Assembly (NCBI RefSeq): GCF_029543245.1
Contig: NZ_JARQWV010000002.1
Location: forward strand, 186,001-250,000
Origin: Caulobacter endophyticus
GTDB taxonomy: Bacteria; Pseudomonadota; Alphaproteobacteria; Caulobacterales; Caulobacteraceae
Length of the DNA stretch: 64,000 nt
Direction: 5' to 3'
Shown here: piece after piece, positions 56,679-64,000 of the stretch
How positions within the stretch are numbered: the first letter of the stretch is position 1
How the letters are laid out: each line of letters begins with the position of its first letter
The notes under the pieces: generated by a model
Seen by the model: only the letters and a program-made list of their open reading frames with translations
Database searches by the model: none
Told to the model about the DNA's origin: nothing
Translations under genes and position numbers: made by a program

Positions 56679-57944
56679 TTAAGCCGCCTGCAAGGGCAGG
56701 GCGTCGGCCGGATTGACGCCCAGTGCCGGGGGCTTGTCGAGCAGGGCGCTGACGGCCGGGCCGGTGACATAGGCCAGGCCCGCGGCGCGGCAGGCGTCCA
56801 GCTCCTTGGCGTTCCGCACGCCCAATACGCCCTGATGCACGCCCTTGGCGCGGTAAACCGACTGGCGCGAGGCGAAGAGAGCGATGGCCTTGATGCGCTC
56901 GGCGTCGGGCTCGTCACGCAGTTCCAGGGTGATGCTGGAGGCGATGTCGCCCGGCAGGGTGTTCACCGGGAAATTCGGATCGGAGATGCAGAGGTCGATA
57001 TAGGCGAACGAGCCCTGCAGAAAGGCGCGAATCTGCTGCAGCAGGCCCATCGAGGGCTCGCGCGGGGTGTCGTAGATGGTGGCGCCCAGGCGCGGCTGCA
57101 GGTCGAGCGGATAGCGCGACAGGCGGCGCTTGTAGGCCTCCTGCGAGGCCGGCGTCGTCAGGTTCCAGAAGCTGAGCGGCAGGAACAGCGCCCCTTCGCC
57201 GGACTTCACCGTCGGGAAACCGAACTGGGCGTCGTTCAGGCCAGTCAGGTCGCGAGCCAACAGCTCGCCGTCCTCTTCCGGGCGCGGGGCGGTCAGGTCG
57301 GCCCGGTGGCCCAGGGCCGCGCCCACGATGCTTTCGGTAGGCAGGTGATAGATGGCGCGCCAGCCGGTGGTCAGGGGCGCGGCCGGCTTGGGCGGCGGCG
57401 CGGCGGCGATGGGGCGAACGGGAGTCGCAGGCTTGGCCGGCGCCGGCTTGGCCTTGGGCGACGCGTCGATCGGCGCGGTGGCCGCGGCCGGCTTGGCCTG
57501 TGGCGCGGGCGCGATTTCCGGCGGAGCGCTGGGGACGGCGCGAATTTCTTCGGCGGTGATCACCTGGACGTGGCCCGGAGCGCCGGAATAGCCGCGACCG
57601 GCCATCAGCCCGGCCAGTTCGGCCTGGGACAGGCTGGCGAACTGCAGCACCGCGTTCTCGTCGCCCTCGAAGGTCATGAGACACACTTGGCCGCTCTTGC
57701 GGCCGGGGAACAGCGAGGTCTCCAGCTCGACAGCCAAAGCCTGCATCTCTTCGGGATCAAGCTGCTCGGCCTTGGTGTCGGCCAGCACGAAGGCCAGGGG
57801 CGCGACGACGCCGTAACGGCGCGGGTGCTTCCAGCGATGCTTGAGATATAGGTCGGCCGCCGCCTCGACATGGGCGGGGGGAACGCTGGCGCCGGCCGTC
57901 TCCGCGGCGGTGAGCAGGATACGCAGGCAGGCAATGGCCGTCAT
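56679..57944 (-). CDS. Hypothetical protein, paralogue B with EAL-like C-terminal half
   Basis: 421 residues from 57944. Begins MTAIACLRILLTAAETAG and shares YLKHRWKHPRRYGVVAPLAF and LMTFEGDENAVLQFASLS with paralogue A. A long Ala/Pro/Lys linker (about residues 155-210) separates it from the EAL-like half, seen as WRAIYHLPTESIVGAAL, FAYIDLCISDPNFPVNTLPG and AGLAYVTGPAVSALLDKPP. EAL catalytic residues are again not recognisable. Function unknown; the duplication suggests diversified partners. Confidence 0.65.
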   Translation of the reverse strand: MTAIACLRILLTAAETAGASVPPAHVEAAADLYLKHRWKHPRRYGVVAPLAFVLADTKAEQLDPEEMQALAVELETSLFPGRKSGQVCLMTFEGDENAVLQFASLSQAELAGLMAGRGYSGAPGHVQVITAEEIRAVPSAPPEIAPAPQAKPAAATAPIDASPKAKPAPAKPATPVRPIAAAPPPKPAAPLTTGWRAIYHLPTESIVGAALGHRADLTAPRPEEDGELLARDLTGLNDAQFGFPTVKSGEGALFLPLSFWNLTTPASQEAYKRRLSRYPLDLQPRLGATIYDTPREPSMGLLQQIRAFLQGSFAYIDLCISDPNFPVNTLPGDIASSITLELRDEPDAERIKAIALFASRQSVYRAKGVHQGVLGVRNAKELDACRAAGLAYVTGPAVSALLDKPPALGVNPADALPLQAA

Positions 57945-58101
57945 GGCCGGTAATTTGACCGCCAATGCTTGGCGAAATCCTTACGGATCAAGGATAACGG
58001 CGGTTTTTTATGTATTGCGCAGGTATAGGTGCGGCAGGGTGTCGCAATCGCTTTCGCCTATGGCGCTCGCGACACCCCCGTTTTCCCGGTCGCCGCGAGC
58101 T

Positions 58102-58692
58102 TTAGACGAAGTCTTCGCTGAGGCGGAACTCCAGGCGCTGCTTGACGCCCGGCCAGTCGAAGTCGGTGATCGAGAACACGGCCGTGTCGCGCACGTGGCC
58201 GGTCCAGGTGATCTTGTGGCTGCGCAGCACGCCTTCCTTGCTGGCGCCCAGCTTCTCGACGGCGGCCTGGCTGCGGGCGTTGCGCACGTCGATCATGAAC
58301 TCGACCCGGATGACGCCGGCGTCGAAGGCGTGGCCCAGCAGGAGGCGCTTGGATTCGGGGTTCACCGGACCCGAGCGGGCGTCCGGGTGCAGGAAGGTCG
58401 AGCCGATCTCCAGGCCTTTGTGCAGGCGGCGGATGTTGAGGTAGCTCGAGGTGCCGACGATCTTGCCGTCCGACTTGCGGCGGATGGCGAAGCCGACGCG
58501 CTCGCCCCGGTCGCTTTCGCCCAGCAGCGCGCCCCACCAGTCCTCGAAGCCCTCGCCGCAGCCATTGACCGACATGATCTCCCAGCTTTCGGGATCGCAG
58601 TCGATGGCGCCGCGCAGTTCTTCGCGCAGGTCCTGGGTGATCGGTTCCAGCCGGACGTAGCGGCCTTCGAGGGGCTTGATGGTCAGGTTCAT
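58102..58692 (-). CDS. RimJ/RimL-like GNAT acetyltransferase
   Basis: 196 residues. Start 58692 gives MNLTIKPLEGRYVRLEPITQ, the usual family opening; frames further upstream lack similarity. The acetyl-CoA motif region HKGLEIGSTFLHPDARSGPV and ALNARSQAAVEKLGASKEGV-like NARSQAAVEKLGASKEGV are present. Substrate may be an aminoglycoside or protein N-terminus; not determinable. Confidence 0.85.
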   Translation of the reverse strand: MNLTIKPLEGRYVRLEPITQDLREELRGAIDCDPESWEIMSVNGCGEGFEDWWGALLGESDRGERVGFAIRRKSDGKIVGTSSYLNIRRLHKGLEIGSTFLHPDARSGPVNPESKRLLLGHAFDAGVIRVEFMIDVRNARSQAAVEKLGASKEGVLRSHKITWTGHVRDTAVFSITDFDWPGVKQRLEFRLSEDFV

Positions 58693-58823
58693 GACCGGTG
58701 TTTTCCGCCAGGACCGGGCGGCTGGCAAGCCGTCTGGCGAGCATCCGGCCTCAATACGACGCGAACGTTCAAACCGGCCGCAACGCCCGCTTGCCGCGCC
58801 CGTCAACTCGGTGCTACACATGC

Positions 58824-58841
58824 TTCAAACAAATGTTTGAA
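58824..58841. promoter_or_regulatory. Palindromic operator before acyl-CoA dehydrogenase gene
   Basis: TTCAAACA-AA-TGTTTGAA is perfectly symmetric and contains CAAAC-N4-GTTTG, the shape of boxes bound by TetR-family regulators of fatty-acid degradation (PsrA type). Lies 18 bases before the ATG. Confidence 0.6.
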
Positions 58842-58859
58842 CCAGGGATCGGGAACGCC

Positions 58860-60164
58860 ATGGACTTCGACATCTCTCCCCGCCAGCGGGAATTCCTCGA
58901 CCGGGTGAACGGCTTCATCGACGCGCATGTGCGCCCGGCGGTCCCCGTCTACGAAGCCGAGATGGACGTTTCCGCCGACCAGCGCTGGAAGGTCGTCCAA
59001 GTGCTGGAAGACCTGAAGCAGAAGGCCAAGGCCGAAGGGCTCTGGAACTTCTTCATGCCGCCTCACAGCGGCCAGACCCATGTCGACGACACGTTCCAGT
59101 TCGAGGGCGTGCAACTGACCAACCTCGAATACAGCCTGATCGCCGAACAACTGGGCAAGATCGGCTTCGCGTCGGAGGTCTTCAACTGCTCGGCGCCCGA
59201 CACCGGCAACATGGAAGTACTGATGCGCTATGGCACGCTGGCGCAGAAGGAGCGCTGGCTGCGTCCGCTGATGAACGGCCAGATCCGCTCGGCCTTCCTG
59301 ATGACCGAGCCGGCGGTGGCCAGCTCCGACGCCACCAACATCGAGACCCGCATCGAGCGCGACGGCGACGACTACGTCATCAACGGCCGCAAGTGGTGGT
59401 CCTCGGGCGTGGGCGACCCGCGCTGCAAGGTCGCCATCGTCATGGGCAAGACCGATCCGACCGCTTCCACCCACCAGCAGCAGAGCCAGATCCTGGTGCC
59501 GATGGACGCGCCCGGCATCGAGGTGGTGCGCATGCTGCCGGTGTTCGGCTTCGACGACGCCCCGCACGGCCACGCCGAGGTGATCCTGAAGGACGTGCGG
59601 GTGCCGGTCGAGGACGGGCTGATCCTGGGCGAGGGACGCGGCTTCGAGATCGCGCAAGGGCGCCTTGGCCCCGGCCGCATCCACCACTGCATGCGCACGA
59701 TCGGGGCCGCGGAAGTGGCGCTGGAGAAGATGGTCAAGCGCCTGATGACCCGTAAGGCCTTCGGCAAGTACATCTCCGAGCACTCGGTGTGGGAGCAGCG
59801 CATCGCCGAGGCCCGCATCGACATCGAGATGTGCCGCCTGCTGTGCCTGAAGGCCGCCGACATGATGGATAAGGCCGGTAACAAGGCCGCCCGTCTCGAG
59901 ATCGCGATGATCAAGGTCGCCGCCCCGCGCATCGCCCTGAAGGTGATCGACGACGCCATCCAGGCCCACGGCGGCGGCGGCGTCACCACCGACTTTGGCC
60001 TCGCCAAGCTCTATGCCGGCATCCGCACCCTGCGCCTGGCCGACGGCCCCGACGAGGTGCACTGCCGCACCATCGCCCGGATGGAGTATTCCAAGTACGG
60101 CGACCTGGCCTACGCTCAGAAGGCCGAGCGCGAGGCCGCCCTGCACGTGCCGGGGATTCGCTGA
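58860..60164 (+). CDS. Acyl-CoA dehydrogenase family protein
   Basis: 434 residues from ATG 58860. FAD-dependent oxidation of acyl-CoA, first step of beta-oxidation. Visible are [19 protein letters not shown] and [20 protein letters not shown] (flavin-binding middle domain), [20 protein letters not shown] and [20 protein letters not shown]. The [20 protein letters not shown] region suggests the ACAD10/11-like group, which favours long or branched substrates. A palindrome directly upstream suggests repression by a TetR-type regulator. Confidence 0.93.
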   Translation: MDFDISPRQREFLDRVNGFIDAHVRPAVPVYEAEMDVSADQRWKVVQVLEDLKQKAKAEGLWNFFMPPHSGQTHVDDTFQFEGVQLTNLEYSLIAEQLGKIGFASEVFNCSAPDTGNMEVLMRYGTLAQKERWLRPLMNGQIRSAFLMTEPAVASSDATNIETRIERDGDDYVINGRKWWSSGVGDPRCKVAIVMGKTDPTASTHQQQSQILVPMDAPGIEVVRMLPVFGFDDAPHGHAEVILKDVRVPVEDGLILGEGRGFEIAQGRLGPGRIHHCMRTIGAAEVALEKMVKRLMTRKAFGKYISEHSVWEQRIAEARIDIEMCRLLCLKAADMMDKAGNKAARLEIAMIKVAAPRIALKVIDDAIQAHGGGGVTTDFGLAKLYAGIRTLRLADGPDEVHCRTIARMEYSKYGDLAYAQKAEREAALHVPGIR

Positions 60165-60170
60165 CCTGAT

Positions 60171-60333
60171 CCCTCTCCCCTTGCGGGAGAGGGTGGCCTA
60201 CCGAAGGGAGGTCGGGTGAGGGGTTGCGCACACGGAAACGCCGCGACGGCTGGTCAGCTGTCGCGGCGTTTTTCGTCTGAGAGACCCCTCATCCGTCGAC
60301 TTCGTCGACACCTTCTCCCGCAAGGGGAGAAGG
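60171..60333. repeat. Hairpin-rich intergenic element, copy 2 (inverted relative to 12633-12794)
   Basis: About 163 bp between the stops of the convergent acyl-CoA dehydrogenase and ribF genes. Its left end (CCCTCTCCCCTTGCGGGAG) and right end (CCTTCTCCCGCAAGGGGAG) correspond to the right and left ends of the copy near prfA. Confidence 0.88.
60236..60273 (+). terminator. Rho-independent terminator inside the element after the acyl-CoA dehydrogenase
   Basis: A 12-bp stem (60236-60247 with 60260-60271), 12-base loop with inner pairing, then TTT. Confidence 0.75.
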
Positions 60334-60335
60334 AT

Positions 60336-61289
60336 CTAGAACGACGGAGCTACGATCGTCCGGGCCTGCGTCTCGTCGCAGCGGATCTGCTCGATCATCA
60401 GCTCGATGCTGTCGAACTTCAGCTCCGGGCGCAGGAAGGCGATCAGCTGGGTCTCGATGACCTGGCCGTAGAGGTCCTCGTCGAAGTCGAACAGCCAGGT
60501 CTCCAGCCGGGTCTCGACCTCGCCCGTGGTGGGGTTGTTGCCGAGGTTGGCGACGCCCGGGATCACCCGGCCGTCGGGCAGGCGGGTGCGGGTGGCGTAG
60601 ACGCCGAGCTTTGGCACCACGTAGTCGACAATCTCGACATTGGCGGTGGGGAAGCCCAGCTGCCGGCCCAGTTGCTGGCCGCGGCGCACCACGCCCTCGA
60701 TGGCGAAGGGGCGGCCGAGAATCCGGGCGGCTTCCTCCGGATGGCCGGCGCGCAGCGCCTCGCGCACGCCGGTGGACGAGAACTTCTCGCCGTCGCGGTT
60801 GGCGACCGGTTCGGCCACCGAGACCGAGAAGCCCAGCTCCTCGCCATAGGCCTTCATCGCCTGGGGGCTGCCGGTGCGGCCCTTGCCGAACGAGATGTCG
60901 AAGCCGACCGCCACGTGCCGGATGCCCAGGCCTTGGTGCAGCACGCGCTCAGCGAAGGCGCGGTCGTCCAGGGTGGCCATCTCGAAGTCGAACGGCAGCA
61001 GATAGAGGAAGTCGACGCCCAGATCGCTCAGCAGGCGGGCCTGCTGCTCGATGGTCATCAGCCGGAAGGCCGGCTCGGTGGGGCGAAACAGGCGTCGGGG
61101 GTGCGGGTCGAAGGTGACCACGCCCAGCGGGACTTTCAGTTCGCGCGCGGCCTTGGCGGCCTCGGCGATCACCTGCTGGTGGCCGCGATGGACGCCGTCG
61201 AAATTGCCCAGTGCGACGGCCGCGCCCTTCTCCTCGGGGGCGACGTCCTTCCAGCCGTGGACGATCTTCAGGCGCACGCGCGGATCCAT
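60336..61289 (-). CDS. ribF: Bifunctional riboflavin kinase / FAD synthetase
   Basis: 317 residues. Makes FMN and then FAD from riboflavin. The N-terminal nucleotidyltransferase domain shows VALGNFDGVHRGHQQVI and FSSTGVREALRAGH; the C-terminal kinase has LGFPTANVEIVDY and PGVANLGNNPTTGEVETRLE. Three genes run in the same direction: HAD, MaoC, ribF, with only 2 bp between the MaoC stop and this ATG. Confidence 0.96.
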   Translation of the reverse strand: MDPRVRLKIVHGWKDVAPEEKGAAVALGNFDGVHRGHQQVIAEAAKAARELKVPLGVVTFDPHPRRLFRPTEPAFRLMTIEQQARLLSDLGVDFLYLLPFDFEMATLDDRAFAERVLHQGLGIRHVAVGFDISFGKGRTGSPQAMKAYGEELGFSVSVAEPVANRDGEKFSSTGVREALRAGHPEEAARILGRPFAIEGVVRRGQQLGRQLGFPTANVEIVDYVVPKLGVYATRTRLPDGRVIPGVANLGNNPTTGEVETRLETWLFDFDEDLYGQVIETQLIAFLRPELKFDSIELMIEQIRCDETQARTIVAPSF

Positions 61290-61291
61290 GC

Positions 61292-61711
61292 TCAGGCGCC
61301 CTTCTTCGGAACCAGCACCACGGCCTCGCCGTCGACCACGGCCTTCTTGCCGACGATGCAGGTGGTCGACAGGGTCACGCGGCCCTTGGCCTCGTCGATG
61401 GCGGTGACCGCCACCTTGACCACCACCGTGTCGCCGATGCGCACCGGCCGCTTGAAGTTCAGCGACTGCGAGAGATAGACCGCGCCCGGCCCGGGCAGGG
61501 TGGTGCCCAGCGCCGCCGAGATATAGCCGGCCGACAGCATGCCGTGGGCGATGCGCTCGCCGAAGCTGGTCGTGGCGGCGTAGTCGGCGTCGAGGTGGAC
61601 GGGATTGGTGTCACCGGTGACGTCGGCGAAGGCCTGGATGTCGGCTTCGCCCACCGTGCGGCTGAACTCGGCCGCCTGGCCGACGCTCAAGTCCTCGAGA
61701 AAGAGACCCAT
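61292..61711 (-). CDS. MaoC-like (R)-specific enoyl-CoA hydratase
   Basis: 139 residues, hot-dog fold. The hydratase motif is AFADVTGDTNPVHLDADYAA, containing the catalytic Asp and His, then TSFGERIAHGMLSAGYISAA. (R)-specific hydratases supply (R)-3-hydroxyacyl-CoA for polyhydroxyalkanoate or lipid synthesis. Between the HAD gene and ribF on the same strand. Confidence 0.92.
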   Translation of the reverse strand: MGLFLEDLSVGQAAEFSRTVGEADIQAFADVTGDTNPVHLDADYAATTSFGERIAHGMLSAGYISAALGTTLPGPGAVYLSQSLNFKRPVRIGDTVVVKVAVTAIDEAKGRVTLSTTCIVGKKAVVDGEAVVLVPKKGA

Positions 61712-61773
61712 GCGATCCCCGATCCTGCGTTCTTATTGATCTTGGACAGGCTTTGTAGCCGTTCGACCGGTCT

Positions 61774-62634
61774 TCACCAGACCAGATCGGCGATGGCGTG
61801 CGTGGCGCCGACGCTTTCGGCGGCCAGCAGCTTGGCCACGGCCTCGGGGGCCAGCAGGCCGTCCGGGCCCAGAGCCTTGTCACCATGGATGCCCTTGGCC
61901 ACGAACAGGCAGGCCAGTTTCTGGTTCTCGGCGCCCAGAACGTCAGTGATGATCCCGTCGCCGATGCACAGCACCCGCGAGCGGTCGACGGGGCCGCCCT
62001 TCAGGCGCTCGGCTTCGGCCAGGGCCAGGTCGTAGATCGCCGCGAACGGCTTGCCGGCCATCACCACCTCGCCGCCGAGCTCCTCATAGAGGTCGGCCAG
62101 GGCGCCGGCGCAGTAGATCAGCTTGTCGCCGCGCTGCACCACGCGGTCGGGGTTGGCGCAGATGAACAGCAGGCCGCGGTCGGCGGCCACCTTCAGGCGG
62201 TCGCGATAGTCCTCGGCCGTCTCACTCTCGTCGTCGAACAGGCCGGTGCAGCAAATGAAGTCGGCGTCTTCGCAGCCGCCGTCGTCCAGTCCGAGCCCGG
62301 CATAGAGCGGCTCGTCACGGGCAGGACCGACCTTCCAGACCTTGCCGGGCGCGCGCTCGGCCAGCAGCGAGCGGGTGGCGTCGCCGCTGGTGACGAAGGC
62401 GCTCCAGGCCGAACGCTGAACCTTCAGGCCGTCCAGCTGGGCCAGCACGTCCTGCGAGGGGCGCGGGGCGTTCGAGATCAGCACCACCGGGCCATGGTCG
62501 GCGTTGAAGCGCTCCAGCGCCTCGCAGGCTTCGGGGAAGTTGCGAACCCCGTTGTGGATGACGCCCCAGACGTCGCAGAGCACCACGTCGTAGCGGTCGG
62601 TCAGGGTCGAAAGGCCGGCGGGAAAGTCGATCAT
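61774..62634 (-). CDS. TIGR01459-type HAD-superfamily phosphatase
   Basis: 286 residues. HAD motif I in DVVLCDVWGVIHNGVRNFPE (nucleophile Asp then Asp replaced by Trp as typical of this subfamily), motif II VVLISNAPRPS and motif IV CIGDGIITDVLGAENQ. This is the alphaproteobacterial NagD/pyridoxal-phosphatase-like subgroup (TIGR01459). Substrate unknown. Confidence 0.92.
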   Translation of the reverse strand: MIDFPAGLSTLTDRYDVVLCDVWGVIHNGVRNFPEACEALERFNADHGPVVLISNAPRPSQDVLAQLDGLKVQRSAWSAFVTSGDATRSLLAERAPGKVWKVGPARDEPLYAGLGLDDGGCEDADFICCTGLFDDESETAEDYRDRLKVAADRGLLFICANPDRVVQRGDKLIYCAGALADLYEELGGEVVMAGKPFAAIYDLALAEAERLKGGPVDRSRVLCIGDGIITDVLGAENQKLACLFVAKGIHGDKALGPDGLLAPEAVAKLLAAESVGATHAIADLVW

Positions 62635-62943
62635 GGATTGGGCGGGTACCGGTCGAAAGCAGGAGCGTCAATGGCGGCCGGGGAGGCCGCGCGCCGGGCC
62701 GGCGCGACGCCTCATATGGTGGCGTTGTCTCGACCTATCAACAGGTGTTGTCGACTTCTTAATTGTCGACTTCCTGACTCCGTGCATTTGCTTGTAACGA
62801 TGTTATATTTATTCATAGTTTTTAGTAATTTTGAGCTTAACTGTACGATAATACATAGGCACTACTTCATCGCCGCAAGGGGGGCTCGGAATGTTTCCGC
62901 GCCTGATCGAGTAAGTGAGTTTAGTATAGTGCGTAATGTTTCG
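62635..62943. other. AT-rich leader before the YadA-like gene
   Basis: 309 bp with no gene. From about 62755 to 62940 it is far more AT-rich than the rest of the window (ATGTTATATTTATTCATAG and GTACGATAATACATAGGC). TTGTCGACTTC is repeated at 62748-62758 and 62763-62773, a 15-bp period. Confidence 0.75.
62748..62773. repeat. 11-bp direct repeat in the leader
   Basis: TTGTCGACTTC twice, starting 15 bp apart. Possible regulator binding site upstream of the YadA-like gene. Confidence 0.7.
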
Positions 62944-63918
62944 ATGAAGTCGGCTCTGTTCTGCTCGGCCGTTGTTGCTTCTTTCTTCGCCGCTCAAGGC
63001 GCCTTTGCTCAAACCGCCGTCAGCAACGACGGCACGGCCACGGCTAACGGCGGCCTGGCCACGGCCGTCGGCAACGGCGCCACCGCCAGCGGCTCCTACT
63101 CGAACGCCTACGGCCAGGACGCCGTGGCCAGCGGGTCGCACGCCCTCGCCATCGGTCACGACGCCGACGCCAGCGGCCAGTATTCGATCCAGATCGGCTC
63201 GCACGGTTCGGCCAGCGGCGACTACGCCACCGTGGTCGGCAACAGTTCGTCGGCCTCGGGCTCGCGCAGCACCGTGATCGGCGCCAACGCCTCGGCCTCG
63301 GGGACCAACAGCGTCGCCATCGGCTACGGTTCGACCGCCACTGAAGCCAACGTGGTCTCGGTCGGCTCGGCTACCCAGACCCGCCGCATCACCAACCTCG
63401 CCGATGGCGTGAACGCCACCGACGCGGCCACGGTCGGCCAGTTGGAGTCGGCGACTTCGGGGCTGCTGTCGACGGCCAACACCTATGCCGACGCCGTCGG
63501 CGTCCAGGCCGTGACGACCGCCAACGCCTATGCCGACACCCGTTCGGCCCAGACCCTGACGTCTGCCAACAGCTACACCGACACCAAGGCCGCCCAGACC
63601 CTGGCCTCGGCCAACGCCTACACCGACTGGCGCGTGGACAGCTTCACCAGCCAGTTCGACAACCGCCTGAAGAACGTCTCGGCGCGCCTCGACGGCGTCG
63701 GCGCGATGAGTTCGGCCATGGCGATGATGGCCGGCAACAACGCCGGCGCCAACGCCGGCCTGACCAACCGCCTGTCGCTGGCCGTCGGCGGCTACCGCGG
63801 CCAGGCCGCCATCGCGGCGGGCTACACCCACAGCAGCCGCGCAGCCAGCTTCAACGTCGGTTTCTCGGCCACCGGCCGCGACGTGATGAGCGGCGGCAGC
63901 TTCGGCTTCGCCTGGTAA
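62944..63918 (+). CDS. YadA-like trimeric autotransporter adhesin, short form
   Basis: 324 residues from ATG 62944, chosen because a signal peptide follows (ending AFAQ); ribosome-binding site is weak and the frame is open further upstream. The head (about 25-145) has YadA-type 14-residue repeats, e.g. AVASGSHALAIGHDADASGQ and SVAIGYGSTATEANVVSVGS, then RRITNLADGVNATDAATVGQ as the neck, a stalk of Tyr-containing repeats (ANTYADAVGVQAVTTANAYA), and a YadA-anchor C-terminal barrel (TNRLSLAVGGYRGQAAIAAG). The last residue is Trp instead of the usual aromatic Phe. Probably an adhesin at the cell surface. Confidence 0.9.
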   Translation: MKSALFCSAVVASFFAAQGAFAQTAVSNDGTATANGGLATAVGNGATASGSYSNAYGQDAVASGSHALAIGHDADASGQYSIQIGSHGSASGDYATVVGNSSSASGSRSTVIGANASASGTNSVAIGYGSTATEANVVSVGSATQTRRITNLADGVNATDAATVGQLESATSGLLSTANTYADAVGVQAVTTANAYADTRSAQTLTSANSYTDTKAAQTLASANAYTDWRVDSFTSQFDNRLKNVSARLDGVGAMSSAMAMMAGNNAGANAGLTNRLSLAVGGYRGQAAIAAGYTHSSRAASFNVGFSATGRDVMSGGSFGFAW

Positions 63919-63946
63919 GCGTCGAACAGACCTGATCCAGCAGGAT

Positions 63947-63974
63947 GGCCCCGGAGGAAACTCCGGGGCCGTTC
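63947..63974 (+). terminator. Terminator after the YadA-like gene
   Basis: A 10-bp stem (63947-63956 with 63961-63970), GAAA loop, then GTTCTC; a short T tract makes it moderate. Confidence 0.65.
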
Positions 63975-64000
63975 TCGTATTGGCGTCAGGTCGCGTCGTG

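Noticed and set aside
62818-62943. Upstream extension of the YadA-like frame
   Set aside because: The stretch is AT-rich and codes an unrelated hydrophobic peptide before a clean signal peptide.

Overview
The window is about 64 kb of GC-rich, gene-dense alphaproteobacterial chromosome, most likely Caulobacter or a close relative in the Caulobacteraceae. The evidence is the run ptsP, prfA, prmC, DUF4167 gene, clpB (a gene order familiar from alphaproteobacteria), a petABC cytochrome bc1 operon, groESL with a CIRCE element, a MutL carrying an endonuclease motif, a very large TonB-dependent receptor of the Caulobacter/Xanthomonas type next to a LacI regulator, and HWE-type histidine kinase signalling. 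Species cannot be fixed from the sequence alone. No rRNA, tRNA, CRISPR array, phage or insertion sequence was seen.

Layout. 1-7.5 kb: the 3' part of ptsP, a RodZ-like gene, ispG, then a tightly packed cassette of five exported proteins (YajG-like, CsgG, PEGA-like, DUF4810, DUF799). 7.5-11.5 kb: a MocR regulator divergent from a LysE exporter, then small exported or membrane proteins and an esterase-like hydrolase. 11.5-22 kb: prfA, GNAT, YihY, MOSC, DUF1028, prmC, DUF4167, an HWE kinase with a single-domain response regulator, DUF4893 and an M48 lipoprotein. 22-30.7 kb: clpB, an OmpA/Pal-like lipoprotein, trmL, petABC, OsmC and a retropepsin-like protein. 30.9-42.2 kb: a nutrient-acquisition island with a GH3 glycosidase and LacI regulator on the minus strand, a divergent TonB receptor, two tandem flavin-dependent halogenase-family genes and a PKHD-type Fe(II) dioxygenase. 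42.4-55 kb: groESL, VOC, DUF4345, TlpA-like, ogt, two poorly known exported or protease genes, two tandem TraB/GumN genes, mutL, DUF4261 and another VOC. 55-64 kb: two large paralogous proteins of unknown function with a degenerate EAL-like C-terminus, GNAT, an acyl-CoA dehydrogenase, ribF-MaoC-HAD, and a YadA-like trimeric adhesin behind an AT-rich leader.

The most interesting parts are the LacI/TonB-receptor/twin-halogenase/dioxygenase/GH3 locus with its operator-like palindromes, the CsgG-DUF4810-DUF799 envelope cassette, the EAL-like paralogue pair, and several families of hairpin-rich intergenic elements. Two copies of one element of about 162 bp lie in opposite orientation and each exactly fills the gap between two convergent genes, so they probably serve as bidirectional terminators. 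Coordinates of starts were chosen from ribosome-binding sites, signal peptides and family lengths; all family names come from recognising motifs by eye, without database searches.
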